Below, piece after piece: positions 1 through 11,367 of a DNA stretch of 64,000 nucleotides. This stretch comes from Ornithinibacter sp. Its GTDB lineage: Bacteria > Actinomycetota > Actinomycetes > Actinomycetales > Dermatophilaceae. A model generated the notes under the pieces. That model made no database searches, was not told where the DNA came from, and saw nothing but the letters and a program-made list of their open reading frames with translations. How positions within the stretch are numbered: position 1 is the first letter of the stretch; the number at the start of each line of letters is the position of its first letter. Location of the stretch: positions 1-64,000 of the forward strand of contig JAQSWG010000010.1 of assembly GCA_029266735.1 (NCBI GenBank), read 5' to 3'. The translations under genes were made by a program, and so were the position numbers.

Positions 1-588
1 CGGGCCCTGGGTCGTCCGGGAAGGCCCATCGCACGGGGTGCGACGTCGAGAAGACCAACCTGCCACCGGGGCGCAGCACGCGCGCCGCCTCACGGAAGGC
101 AGCTGCGCTGTCCGCAACGAACGGCACCACGCCGTATGCCGTGAACACGCGGTCGAGCGTCGCGTCCGCGAAGGGCAGTGCGAGCCCGTCGCACTGGAGC
201 AGCGGCAGCGCGCGGCGGCCAGGTGCGGCTGCGCTGGCGCCGGCATCCGACGTCTTCGACTCGATCCGGCGGGCCATGCGCAGCATGCCCATCGACAGGT
301 CGCTGGCGACGACCTGCACGTCGGCGTGCGCCCGGGACAACCAGCGCGAACACTGGCCGGCGCCGGCCCCGATCTCGAGGACGGTCATCCCGTCGCGCAC
401 CTCGAGCAGGTCGAGCTCCGCCTCGGTCCAGCCCTCCGGCCCCCAGACGAACGCGGCGTCGCCGAGGAACGCGCCGTGTTCGGCGTAGTAGTCCTCGGCC
501 TCGCCGTCCCACCACGCCCGGTTCGCCGCGCGCGTCTCGTCGCCGTCGACCGGCCGGCGGGCCACCTCGTGGGTCACCGGGATGTCCA
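1..588 (-). CDS. Class I SAM-dependent methyltransferase, truncated by window edge (start ambiguous: GTG at 588 or 640)
   Basis: Minus-strand reading gives ...ANRAWWDGEAEDYYAEHGAFLGDAAFVWGPEGW..VLEIGAGAGQCSRWL.., a typical methyltransferase motif I; open at the window edge. Confidence 0.8.
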
Positions 589-737
589 CGGGGAGGGATT
601 CGTCGGTGCCCCTGAGGTTTTGCCCCTCGCGCGGCCGCACGAGTAGGGTGTGCGTGCACCCGTCTGGCCGCATCCGGTCAGACGTGCGCTCGTACCTCCC
701 CATCGAATCCACCTGTCCACATCGGAGTTCCTACTAC

Positions 738-2243
738 ATGACTGCCAGCACGGTCGACACGACCGCCCCTCAGGTTGCCATCAACGACATCGGCTCTGAG
801 GAAGACCTCCTCGCCGCGATCGACGCGACGATCAAGCACTTCAACGACGGCGACATCGTCGAGGGTCGCATCGTCAAGGTCGACCGGGACGAGGTCCTGC
901 TCGACATCGGCTACAAGACCGAGGGCGTCATCCCCTCGCGCGAGCTGTCCATCAAGCACGACGTGGACCCGAACGAGGTCGTCTCGGTCGGCGACGAGGT
1001 CGAGGCCCTGGTTCTCCAGAAGGAGGACAAGGAGGGCCGGCTGATCCTGTCCAAGAAGCGTGCGCAGTACGAGCGCGCCTGGGGCACGATCGAGAAGATC
1101 AAGGAGGAGGACGGCGTCGTCACCGGCTCCGTCATCGAGGTGGTCAAGGGTGGCCTCATCCTCGACATCGGCCTGCGGGGCTTCCTCCCGGCGTCCCTCG
1201 TGGAGATGCGGCGCGTCCGCGACCTCCAGCCGTACGTCGGCAAGGAGATCGAGGCCAAGATCATCGAGCTGGACAAGAACCGCAACAACGTGGTCCTCTC
1301 CCGCCGGGCGTGGCTGGAGCAGACCCAGTCCGAGGTCCGTACGACGTTCCTCAAGGAGCTCGGCAAGGGCCAGGTCCGCTCCGGTGTCGTGTCCTCTATC
1401 GTCAACTTCGGTGCGTTCGTGGACCTCGGCGGCGTCGACGGCCTCGTCCACGTCTCCGAGCTGTCCTGGAAGCACATCGACCACCCGTCGGAGGTCGTCG
1501 AGGTCGGTGACGAGGTCACCGTCGAGGTGCTCGACGTCGACATGGACCGCGAGCGTGTCTCCCTGTCGCTCAAGGCGACGCAGGAGGACCCGTGGCAGCA
1601 CTTCGCGCGGACCCACGCAATCGGGCAGGTCGTCCCCGGCAAGGTCACCAAGCTCGTCCCCTTCGGTGCGTTCGTCCGGGTCGACGACGGCATCGAGGGC
1701 CTGGTCCACATCTCCGAGCTGGCCGAGCGCCACGTGGAGCTGCCCGAGCAGGTCGTCACCGTCGGCGCCGACATCTTCGTCAAGGTCATCGACATCGACC
1801 TCGAGCGTCGCCGCATCTCGCTCTCGCTCAAGCAGGCGAACGAGGACGGCGCCAACCAGGTGGAGTTCGACCCGACCCTCTACGGGATGGCCGCCGAGTA
1901 CGACGAGAAGGGCGACTACAAGTACCCCGAGGGCTTCGACTCCGAGACCAACGAGTGGCTCGAGGGCTACGAGAAGCAGCGGGAGACCTGGGAGAAGCAG
2001 TACGCCGAGGCCCACACCCGCTGGGAGGCCCACCGCGCCCAGGTCGAGGCCTTCGCCAAGGCCGACGCCGAGGCTGCCGGTGGCAGCGACGCCACCTCGT
2101 ACTCCTCGGAGACCGGGAACGAGCCTGCGACCCCGGCAGCCGCTGACGACAGCGCTCCTCGTCCGCCGGCTCCGACCACCGAGGGCACCCTCGCCAGCGA
2201 CGAGGCCCTTGCGGCCCTGCGCGAGAAGCTCACCGGCAACTGA
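738..2243 (+). CDS. rpsA: 30S ribosomal protein S1
   Basis: MTASTVDTTAPQVAINDIGSEEDLLAAID..; four S1 domains; ATG at 738. Confidence 0.97.
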   Translation: MTASTVDTTAPQVAINDIGSEEDLLAAIDATIKHFNDGDIVEGRIVKVDRDEVLLDIGYKTEGVIPSRELSIKHDVDPNEVVSVGDEVEALVLQKEDKEGRLILSKKRAQYERAWGTIEKIKEEDGVVTGSVIEVVKGGLILDIGLRGFLPASLVEMRRVRDLQPYVGKEIEAKIIELDKNRNNVVLSRRAWLEQTQSEVRTTFLKELGKGQVRSGVVSSIVNFGAFVDLGGVDGLVHVSELSWKHIDHPSEVVEVGDEVTVEVLDVDMDRERVSLSLKATQEDPWQHFARTHAIGQVVPGKVTKLVPFGAFVRVDDGIEGLVHISELAERHVELPEQVVTVGADIFVKVIDIDLERRRISLSLKQANEDGANQVEFDPTLYGMAAEYDEKGDYKYPEGFDSETNEWLEGYEKQRETWEKQYAEAHTRWEAHRAQVEAFAKADAEAAGGSDATSYSSETGNEPATPAAADDSAPRPPAPTTEGTLASDEALAALREKLTGN

Positions 2244-2284
2244 GCGGACCGGCATACCCCACGGGTATGCCGCAACCACGCGAT

Positions 2285-2320
2285 CGAGGCCCGGTCACCC
2301 GCGAGGGTGGCCGGGCCTCG
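2285..2320 (+). terminator. Rho-independent-like hairpin downstream of rpsA
   Basis: cgaggcccggtcaccc-gcga-gggtggccgggcctcg, 16-bp stem with one mismatch; preceded by a second perfect 10-bp stem cggcataccc-cac-gggtatgccg (2250-2272). Confidence 0.7.
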
Positions 2321-2370
2321 GTGCGGGTGGAGCCCGCCGTGAGCAGCCGCTGGCGTGGCAGGGTGGCGGC

Positions 2371-3495
2371 ATGGCACCCGGCCGCCCGACCCTGAGCCCC
2401 GCCGCGCTCGACGGCCTGGTGGCGGACGGGACCGTGCCGGGCTGTTCGGTCGCACTCCGGCACGGGAACGACATCACGGTCGTGGCGGCGGGGCTGGCCG
2501 ACCTCGGCACCGGCCGGCCCTTCTCATCGGACACCGTCCACCGGGTCTCCTCGCTGTCCAAGCCCGTGGCGGCGCTCGTCACGATGCAGCAGGTGGAGGC
2601 AGGGGCCCTCGCGCTCGACGAGCGGATCAGCACCTGGCTGCCGGAGCTGGCCGACGTGCGGGTGCTCACGGAACCGCACGGCCGGCTCGACGAGACGCAG
2701 CCGCTACGCCGCCCGGTCCTCGTCCGTCACCTGCTCACCATGACGAGCGGCTTCGGCGTCCTGCGCGAGGAGACCCCGTTGTCCGAGGCCCTTGACGAGG
2801 CGGCTGTCGCGCCCGGGCCGGCGCCGCCCGCGTTGCCGCCGGACGAGGTTCTGGCGCGGCTCGCCGCGCTGCCGCTGGCGTTCCAGCCGGGGGAGGGGTG
2901 GGCGTACCACACCTCGACCGACGTGCTCAGCATCCTCCTGGCACGCGCCGCCGGGCAGGGCCTGGACGACCTCGTCGAGCTCGGTGTGCGGGCGCCGCTC
3001 GGCGTCGAGGTGCTCGCCTTCTCCCCGCCTCACGGCGCCGACGTGGCCACGGTGTACGACCCACGGCCCGGTGGGCTGACACCGGTCGACCACGGTGCAC
3101 TCGACGGGCCACCCCCGTTCCTCTCGTTGTCCGCCGGCCTCTTCACGACCGCGCCGGACTACCTCCGCGTCCTCGACGAGCTCGTCCGTCCGACCACGGT
3201 GGAGCCGGCGTCCGCCGAGCTGATCCACACGCCGCAGCTGACCGACGACCAGGTCCGAGCGGCCGGTGACTTCCTGCCACCCGGCTACTCCTACGGATTC
3301 CAGGTGTCGGTCGCGGTGCGCGACGACCCCCAGGGACCGCGCCGGGGCAGCTTCGGCTGGAGCGGCGGCAGCGGTTGCCTCGCCGTCGCCGACCCCGCCG
3401 CGGACCGCGCCGGGGTGCTGCTCACCAACCGTCAGCTCGGAGGGCCGGACGGCTCACCGGCGTTCCGGCCGTTCCTCGCGGCCATGTACCGGTGA
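2371..3495 (+). CDS. Serine hydrolase / beta-lactamase family (class C-like)
   Basis: VHRVSSLSKPVAALVTMQQVEAGALALDERISTWLPEL (SxxK motif), HLLTMTSGFG, WAYHTSTDVL. Confidence 0.9.
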   Translation: MAPGRPTLSPAALDGLVADGTVPGCSVALRHGNDITVVAAGLADLGTGRPFSSDTVHRVSSLSKPVAALVTMQQVEAGALALDERISTWLPELADVRVLTEPHGRLDETQPLRRPVLVRHLLTMTSGFGVLREETPLSEALDEAAVAPGPAPPALPPDEVLARLAALPLAFQPGEGWAYHTSTDVLSILLARAAGQGLDDLVELGVRAPLGVEVLAFSPPHGADVATVYDPRPGGLTPVDHGALDGPPPFLSLSAGLFTTAPDYLRVLDELVRPTTVEPASAELIHTPQLTDDQVRAAGDFLPPGYSYGFQVSVAVRDDPQGPRRGSFGWSGGSGCLAVADPAADRAGVLLTNRQLGGPDGSPAFRPFLAAMYR

Positions 3496-3525
3496 CCTTC
3501 TCCGGCGACCACTAGAGTCGCCGCC

Positions 3526-4740
3526 ATGCTGCGGGTGGGCCTGACCGGCGGGATCGGCTCCGGCAAGTCGACGGTGTCCGCCCAGCTGGCGTCACTCGGC
3601 GCCGTCGTCGTGGACGCCGACACGGTGGCGCGTGAGGTGGTGGAGCCCGGGATGCCGGCCTACGCCGCGGTCGTCGAGCGGTTCGGCCCAGAGGTGGTCA
3701 GGCCCGACGGCGCCCTCGACAGACCGGCCCTGGGGCGGCTGGTCTTCGCGGACCCGGCCGCGCTGCGCGACCTCGAGGCCATCACCCACCCGCAGATCTG
3801 GGCGCGCACCGAGGAGATCGTCGCCGGCGCCCCTCCGGATGCCGTGGTCGTGCACGACATGCCCCTCCTCGTGGAGAAGGGAATGGGCGCTGACTACCAC
3901 CTCGTGCTCGTCGTGGGCGCGGCTGAGCAGGTGCGCCTGCGGCGACTCGTGGACCAGCGCGGGATGAGCGAGGCGGACGCCAAGGCCCGGATCGCCGCCC
4001 AGGCGGACGACGACGCGCGCCGCGCCGCCGCCGACGTGTGGCTCGACAACGAGGGGACGACGGAGGCGCTGAGGGTCTCGGTGCTCCGGCTCTGGCACGA
4101 GCGGCTGGAGCCGTTCGAGGCGAACGTGCGGCACGGCATCCGGTCCCGGCTCTCGCACCCCACGTTGTCACCGCCCGACCCCACCTGGCCGGCACAGGCC
4201 GACCGGCTGCTGGCCCGGATCCGCCGCGCCGTCCACCCAACAGCGGTGACCCTGGACCACATCGGGTCGACCGCGGTCCCCGGGCTGGTCGCGAAGGACG
4301 TCGTCGACCTCCAGGTGGGAGTCCCGTCGCTGGCGCAGGCGGACGACCCGTCGTTCGTCACCGCGATGGCCGCTGCCGGCTTCGTGCGCCCCGACGGAGT
4401 GTGGGACGACAACGGGAAGGACGGCACGCGGTGGCCCAAGCGGTTCCATGCCTCGTGCGACCCGGGGCGCGTGGCGCACGTGCACGTCCGCGAGGTCGGG
4501 TCGCCCGGGTGGGCGTGGGCGCTGATGTTCCGGGACTGGTTGCGCTCCGACCCGGCGGAGCGCGTCGGCTACGCCACGATGAAGACCGAGCTCGCGGCGA
4601 CCGTGGCGTCGGTGACCGACTACGCCGAGGCCAAGGAGCCGTGGTTCGAGGACGCCGACGTCCGAGCCCGGGCCTGGGCCCAGCGAACCGCGTGGCGCCC
4701 CTCGGTCGACGGCTCGGGGGACCGGCTCAGGACGCGCTGA
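3526..4740 (+). CDS. coaE: Dephospho-CoA kinase with C-terminal GrpB/UPF0157 domain
   Basis: MLRVGLTGGIGSGKSTVSAQLASLG Walker A; C-terminal DHIGSTAVPGLVAKDVVDLQVGV GrpB signature. Confidence 0.95.
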   Translation: MLRVGLTGGIGSGKSTVSAQLASLGAVVVDADTVAREVVEPGMPAYAAVVERFGPEVVRPDGALDRPALGRLVFADPAALRDLEAITHPQIWARTEEIVAGAPPDAVVVHDMPLLVEKGMGADYHLVLVVGAAEQVRLRRLVDQRGMSEADAKARIAAQADDDARRAAADVWLDNEGTTEALRVSVLRLWHERLEPFEANVRHGIRSRLSHPTLSPPDPTWPAQADRLLARIRRAVHPTAVTLDHIGSTAVPGLVAKDVVDLQVGVPSLAQADDPSFVTAMAAAGFVRPDGVWDDNGKDGTRWPKRFHASCDPGRVAHVHVREVGSPGWAWALMFRDWLRSDPAERVGYATMKTELAATVASVTDYAEAKEPWFEDADVRARAWAQRTAWRPSVDGSGDRLRTR

Positions 4741-6235
4741 CGAGGTCGGCGACGACCTGTTCGCCGAGCCGGGTCAGGGTCGTGAGGAACAGGTCGAGGT
4801 CCTCGTCCCGCGTCCGGTGGTTCGAGATCGCGACCCGTATCGCGAGGTGGCCGTCGAGGACCGCCTCGGACACGATGGCCACACCGCTCTCGTGCACCCG
4901 CAGCACCAGCTCGTGGTTGACCTCGTCGAGCCGCTCCGCAGGCACGGCGGCCGGCGCGTAGCGGAGGCACACGATGTCGCAGCCGACGGGCGCCAGCCGT
5001 TCGACGTCCGGGTGAGCATCGATGCGTGCCGCCAACCCCTGTGCCTGGGCGACGTTCCGGTCGATGAGCTGCCCGAAGGCGTTCGCGCCGTAGGCCTTGA
5101 GCGCCATCCACACGCGCAGCGCCCGGAACCCTCGGGAGAGCGCGATCCCGTACTCGTTGAACCAGACGTCACCGCCGGACAGCCCGCGTGCCGAGTGCGC
5201 CAGGAAGTGCGGCACCACGGAGAACGTCGCGCGGTGGGCGGCCTCGTCCCGCACCAGCGCCAGCCCCACGTCGAAGGGCGCCTGCATCCACTTGTGGAGG
5301 TCGAGGGCCAGCGAGTCGGCCCGTTCGATGCCGCGTACCGCCGCAGCGTGCTCGCTGAGAGCCAGGAACCCGCCGATCGCTCCGTCGACGTGGAACCACA
5401 GTCCCTCGCGCTCCGCGAGGTCGGCGATGGCCTCGAGGTCGTCGAGCGAGCCGGTGCTGATGGTGCCTGCCGAGGCGATGACGGCCAAGGGCTCCACGCC
5501 GGCCGCCCGGTCGGCCGCCACGGCCGCCGCGAGGGCGTCCACGTCCATGGTCCAGTCCGCGCGCACCGGCACAGCACGCAGGGCCGAGCTCCCGAAACCC
5601 AGGAGCTCGAGCGACTTGCGGTGGCAGGTGTGGACCTCGGTCGAGGCGTACACGGCGAACCGACGTCCTGACGGCAGCCCGTCGCTCCGGACGTCGGGGC
5701 CGAGTCGAGCCGTGCGGGCCACGGCGAGGCCGACGAGGTTCGCCTCGGAGGCGCCGGTGACGAGCAGTCCGCTCGCGGTGGTGGGGTATCCGGCCGCCTC
5801 GGCGCACCAGGCGATGACCTGCTGCTCGACGAGGACGGGGGAGTGGTCGCCCCCACCGAGGTTGGGGTTGAGGACGCTCGCGAGGAGGTCGGCGAGGTTG
5901 CCCACGGGGTTGCCGGCCCCCATGTACCACCCCCAGAACCGCGGGTGGTCGTTGCCCATGGAGTACGGCACCACCTGCTCGAGGAAGTCCTGGTATGCCG
6001 TCTCGGCACCTTCGGGCTCGCGCGGCAGCGGCCGCTCGAAGAAGGTGCGGACCGCCTCGGGCATCGGCTGCCATACCGGTTCCTCGCGCCGGGTGGCCAG
6101 GTGCTCGAACGAGTCGTCGACCATCCGGTGCGCGAGTGATCGGAGGGCGTCCCAGTCGGCCGGGTCGAGACCGGTGCTGCCGTCCGGTGCCGGGGCGGAT
6201 GGCGCACGGCGGGATGTGGTGGAGGGCGTCGACAT
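4727..6235 (-). CDS. Pyridoxal-dependent (aromatic/glutamate-type) decarboxylase
   Basis: PLP motif DSLALDLHKWMQAPFDVG; HPRFWGWYMGAGNPVGNLAD. Confidence 0.9.
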   Translation of the reverse strand: MSTPSTTSRRAPSAPAPDGSTGLDPADWDALRSLAHRMVDDSFEHLATRREEPVWQPMPEAVRTFFERPLPREPEGAETAYQDFLEQVVPYSMGNDHPRFWGWYMGAGNPVGNLADLLASVLNPNLGGGDHSPVLVEQQVIAWCAEAAGYPTTASGLLVTGASEANLVGLAVARTARLGPDVRSDGLPSGRRFAVYASTEVHTCHRKSLELLGFGSSALRAVPVRADWTMDVDALAAAVAADRAAGVEPLAVIASAGTISTGSLDDLEAIADLAEREGLWFHVDGAIGGFLALSEHAAAVRGIERADSLALDLHKWMQAPFDVGLALVRDEAAHRATFSVVPHFLAHSARGLSGGDVWFNEYGIALSRGFRALRVWMALKAYGANAFGQLIDRNVAQAQGLAARIDAHPDVERLAPVGCDIVCLRYAPAAVPAERLDEVNHELVLRVHESGVAIVSEAVLDGHLAIRVAISNHRTRDEDLDLFLTTLTRLGEQVVADLVSAS

Positions 6236-6378
6236 GCGGCGATGCTGCCACTCCACGGGGAGTCTGACCAGCCCGAGGACGCCGTCCGCCCGGTGCCAGG
6301 ACCGGTGCGGGCGCCGGACCTGCAGGCTCACCTCGGGGGGCCGGACCGGCTGTCGGTGGGGCGGCATACCGTAGGACC

Positions 6379-8456
<2,078 letters not shown>

Positions 8457-8472
8457 TCGTGGGGCCGACGGC

Positions 8473-8829
8473 ATGACACGACGGTCACGGCTCGGCGATA
8501 CCATCGCGGCCCACGCGCTGGCCAAGCCGGGTGCGTGGCCGGACGAGCCGTGGGAGGGGGACCGCGTCGCCAGGGTCGGGGACAAGATCTTCGCGTTCCT
8601 CGGCGAAGGGACCGTCGGGGTCAAGTGCGGTTCCTCGCGAGCCGAGGCCGACGAGTGGCTCCAGGAGTACCCCGACGACGCGTCCGTCATGGCCTACATC
8701 GGCCGGAGCGGCTGGAACACCCTCGCCCTCGGCGGGGGAATCCCGGACGACGTGATCCGTGAGGCGGTCGACACCTCGTACGACCTCGTGGTCGCGAAGC
8801 TGCCACGCTCACGTCGTCCGACCACCTGA
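8473..8829 (+). CDS. MmcQ/YjbR family protein
   Basis: HALAKPGAWPDEPWEGDRVARVGDKIFAFLG..; family-level recognition. Confidence 0.8.
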   Translation: MTRRSRLGDTIAAHALAKPGAWPDEPWEGDRVARVGDKIFAFLGEGTVGVKCGSSRAEADEWLQEYPDDASVMAYIGRSGWNTLALGGGIPDDVIREAVDTSYDLVVAKLPRSRRPTT

Positions 8830-8965
8830 CGCACGTGTACCGCCGCCCGGCGCAGGCCCCGGTCCAACATCGGGAGAGGTGCGGCTCCACGGGCACGATG
8901 GCATGCGAGGCCCAGGGGGCGAGCGTGCGTTCGGCAGGCCGTTTCCCCTCGGTAGTCTTGCCCGG

Positions 8966-9988
8966 GTGACCCTCGCGATCCTCCCGACCGCCACGCCGGC
9001 CCTCGACCTCGACCCCTGGGTGTGGTGGGTCACCATCGGGGCCGCCGTCGCCGTCCTCACCTTCGACGTCATCTGGATCGCCCGCAACCCGCACCGCCCC
9101 TCCAACAGGGAAACGGGCATCGCGCTCAGCATCTACGTCGGCGCGGCGATCCTCTTCGGCCTGGGCATGTGGTACTACGCCGGAGCGCAGCTCGCCGGGG
9201 AGTTCTACGCCGGCTGGCTGACCGAGTACTCCCTGTCCGTCGACAACCTCTTCATCTTCCTGCTCATCATGGCGAAGTTCGCGGTGCCCGAGAAGCTCCA
9301 GCAGTTCGCCCTGATGATCGGCATCATCATCGCGATCGTGCTCCGCGGCATCTTCATCTGGCTCGGCGCGGCCGCCATCGAGAACTTCAGCTGGGTCTTC
9401 TACATCTTCGGCGCCTTCCTCATCTACACGGCGGTCAAGCTGGTCCGCGAGGGCACGACCGACGACGACGAGTACGAGGAGAACCGCTTCATGAGGTGGG
9501 TGGAGTCGCGCTTCCCCGCGACCCAGGCGTACCACGGCACCAAGCTCTTCCTCGTGGAGAACGGCAAGCGCCTGGCCACTCCGCTGCTCTTCGTCATCGT
9601 CGCTCTCGGCACCACCGACCTGCTGTTCGCCCTCGACTCCATCCCCGCGATCTACGGCCTCACCCGGGAGCCGTACATCGTGCTCGTGGCCAACCTCTTC
9701 GCCCTCATGGGACTCCGGCAGCTGTACTTCCTCCTCGGCGGGCTGCTCCGGAGGCTGGTCTACCTCAGCATCGGCCTCGCCGTGCTGCTTGCCTTCATCG
9801 GTGTCAAGCTGCTTCTCCACGCCCTGCACGAGAACGAGCTGCCCTTCATCAACGGCGGCGAGAACGTGCCGGTGCCCGAGATCCCGATCTGGATGTCGCT
9901 CAGCGCCATCGTCGTCATCCTCGGCACCACGACCGTGGCCAGCCTCCTGAAGACCCGCAGCGACGCGCGGAAGACGCTCGACGTCTGA
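8966..9988 (+). CDS. TerC family integral membrane protein
   Basis: VFDVIWIARNPHRPSNRE..LTEYSLSVDNLFIFLLIMAKF..; multiple TM segments. Confidence 0.93.
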   Translation: MTLAILPTATPALDLDPWVWWVTIGAAVAVLTFDVIWIARNPHRPSNRETGIALSIYVGAAILFGLGMWYYAGAQLAGEFYAGWLTEYSLSVDNLFIFLLIMAKFAVPEKLQQFALMIGIIIAIVLRGIFIWLGAAAIENFSWVFYIFGAFLIYTAVKLVREGTTDDDEYEENRFMRWVESRFPATQAYHGTKLFLVENGKRLATPLLFVIVALGTTDLLFALDSIPAIYGLTREPYIVLVANLFALMGLRQLYFLLGGLLRRLVYLSIGLAVLLAFIGVKLLLHALHENELPFINGGENVPVPEIPIWMSLSAIVVILGTTTVASLLKTRSDARKTLDV

Positions 9989-10015
9989 GCCGGCCGCGAG
10001 CGGCATCCGTGCGCG

Positions 10016-10891
10016 TCACGTGGCGGCCGACTCGGCCGGGTCCTTGCGAGAACCCAGCCCGAGAACGAGCGCGGATGCCGCCACGACGAGGGCCATGCCG
10101 GCGAGCTGGGTGGGCGACAGGACCTGACCGAGGACGATGAGCCCGGCCAGGGCCGCGAACGCCGGCTCCAGACTGAGCAGGATGCCGAACACCTTCGCGG
10201 AGAGCCGTCGAAGTGCGAGGAGCTCGAGCGAGTAGGGCAGCACCGAGGACAGCACCGCGATCCCGAGGCCCTTCACCAGGGTCTCGCCCGTCCACTCGGG
10301 GATGCTCCCGACGCCGAGCGGCAGCGTGACCGCGGTGGCGACCACCATGGCGATCGCCAGCCCTTCGAGCCGCGGGAACTCCGCACCGGTCCGCCCCGAG
10401 AGGACGATGTACCCGGCCCAGAAGCCGCCGGCGGCCAGCGCCAGCGCGATGCCGGTCAGCTCGAGGTCCGCCAGAGGCGTGCTGAGGGCCTCCGAGATGA
10501 GGACCACCCCGGCTGCCGCCGCGAGCACCGCCACCGCGTCCACCAACCGCCGCGACAGCGCCGCCGCCAGCGCGAGCGGCCCGATGAACTCGATCGTCAC
10601 GGCGACCCCGATCGGGAGGTAGGCCAACGAGCTGTAGAACGTGAAGTTCATCAGTCCGAGGGCCACGCCGAACGCCGTGACCGTCGCCCAGGCTCCCCGC
10701 GAGTGCCCTCGCCATCGCGGCCGGACGAACGCCAGGAGCAGCACCGTGGCGAAGAGGAGCCGCATGACCACGGAGCCCCCCGCGCCGATCACCGGGATGA
10801 GCGTCTGGGCGAGGGCACCCCCGAACTGCACCGAGACGATCCCCGCGAGCACGAGCACCGGTGCTGGAACCCGATCCGCCGCGCTCGTCAC
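10016..10891 (-). CDS. EamA-family (DMT superfamily) transporter
   Basis: Two EamA-like repeats, e.g. LAYLPIGVAVTIEFIGPLALA and SVLPYSLELLALRRLSAKVFGILLSLEPAFAALAG. Confidence 0.9.
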   Translation of the reverse strand: MTSAADRVPAPVLVLAGIVSVQFGGALAQTLIPVIGAGGSVVMRLLFATVLLLAFVRPRWRGHSRGAWATVTAFGVALGLMNFTFYSSLAYLPIGVAVTIEFIGPLALAAALSRRLVDAVAVLAAAAGVVLISEALSTPLADLELTGIALALAAGGFWAGYIVLSGRTGAEFPRLEGLAIAMVVATAVTLPLGVGSIPEWTGETLVKGLGIAVLSSVLPYSLELLALRRLSAKVFGILLSLEPAFAALAGLIVLGQVLSPTQLAGMALVVAASALVLGLGSRKDPAESAAT

Positions 10892-11056
10892 CGGGTCAGG
10901 CTAGCCATCCGCCCAACCATCGCCCCCGACGCTCGGCGGTGCGCGAGCGGGTTCGGTTGTGTGGTGGTGGTGCCGAACGGGCTGCATGTCTGCGCCCTTG
11001 GCATCACCGGGCGCCCGGGCTGATGCCCGCGAGTGGCACCGTCGGCGTCTCCCGGA

Positions 11057-11150
11057 CCTCTGCGCCATCGAGGTGGTGACGCAGAAGACGGGTCAGGACG
11101 CAGAAGCTTCTGCGTCACCGCCCGACTTCTGCGCCATCAGTGGTGACGCG
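11057..11150. repeat. Intergenic palindromic repeat cluster built on CTTCTGCG
   Basis: Perfect 20-bp palindrome gacgcagaagcttctgcgtc (11097-11116), flanked by cctctgcgccatcgaggtggtgacgcagaag and cttctgcgccatcagtggtgacgcg. Confidence 0.75.
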
Positions 11151-11176
11151 CGCCCGGTCCGCCAAGGGCACCGGCC

Positions 11177-11367
11177 TCACCAGCCGCGCCGGCGCCACTC
11201 GTCGAGGTGTGGACGCTCGGCTCCGATCGTCGAGTCGTCGCCGTGACCGGGGTAGAACCAGGTGTCGTCGTCGTGGGTCGCGAAGACGCGCTCGACGACG
11301 TCCCGGTAGAGGGAGTCGAAGCTCTGGCCGGGGTTCTTCGTGTTGCCCACGCACCGGGGAAGAGCGA
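11177..11367 (-). pseudogene. Displaced C-terminal fragment of the MBL-fold hydrolase gene
   Basis: Minus strand reads ..SLFPG / VGNTKNPGQSFDSLYRDVVERVFATHDDDTWFYPGHGDDSTIGAERPHLDEWRRRGW*, paralogous to the C-terminus of the gene at 11923-12582; one-base frame break just after SLFPG. Confidence 0.85.

Noticed and set aside
678-2279. 533-aa minus-strand ORF antisense to rpsA
   Set aside because: Compositionally biased (Val/Leu/Asp/Gly) mirror ORF typical of high-GC DNA; rpsA on the other strand is unambiguous.
1060-3495. 811-aa ORF spanning rpsA out of frame and the beta-lactamase gene
   Set aside because: The N-terminal half is Ser/Arg out-of-frame noise; the real CDS starts at ATG 2371.
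8830-8965. Possible yybP-ykoY manganese riboswitch upstream of terC
   Set aside because: Looked for the conserved GGGGAGTAG-type core; not visible in the 5' region.
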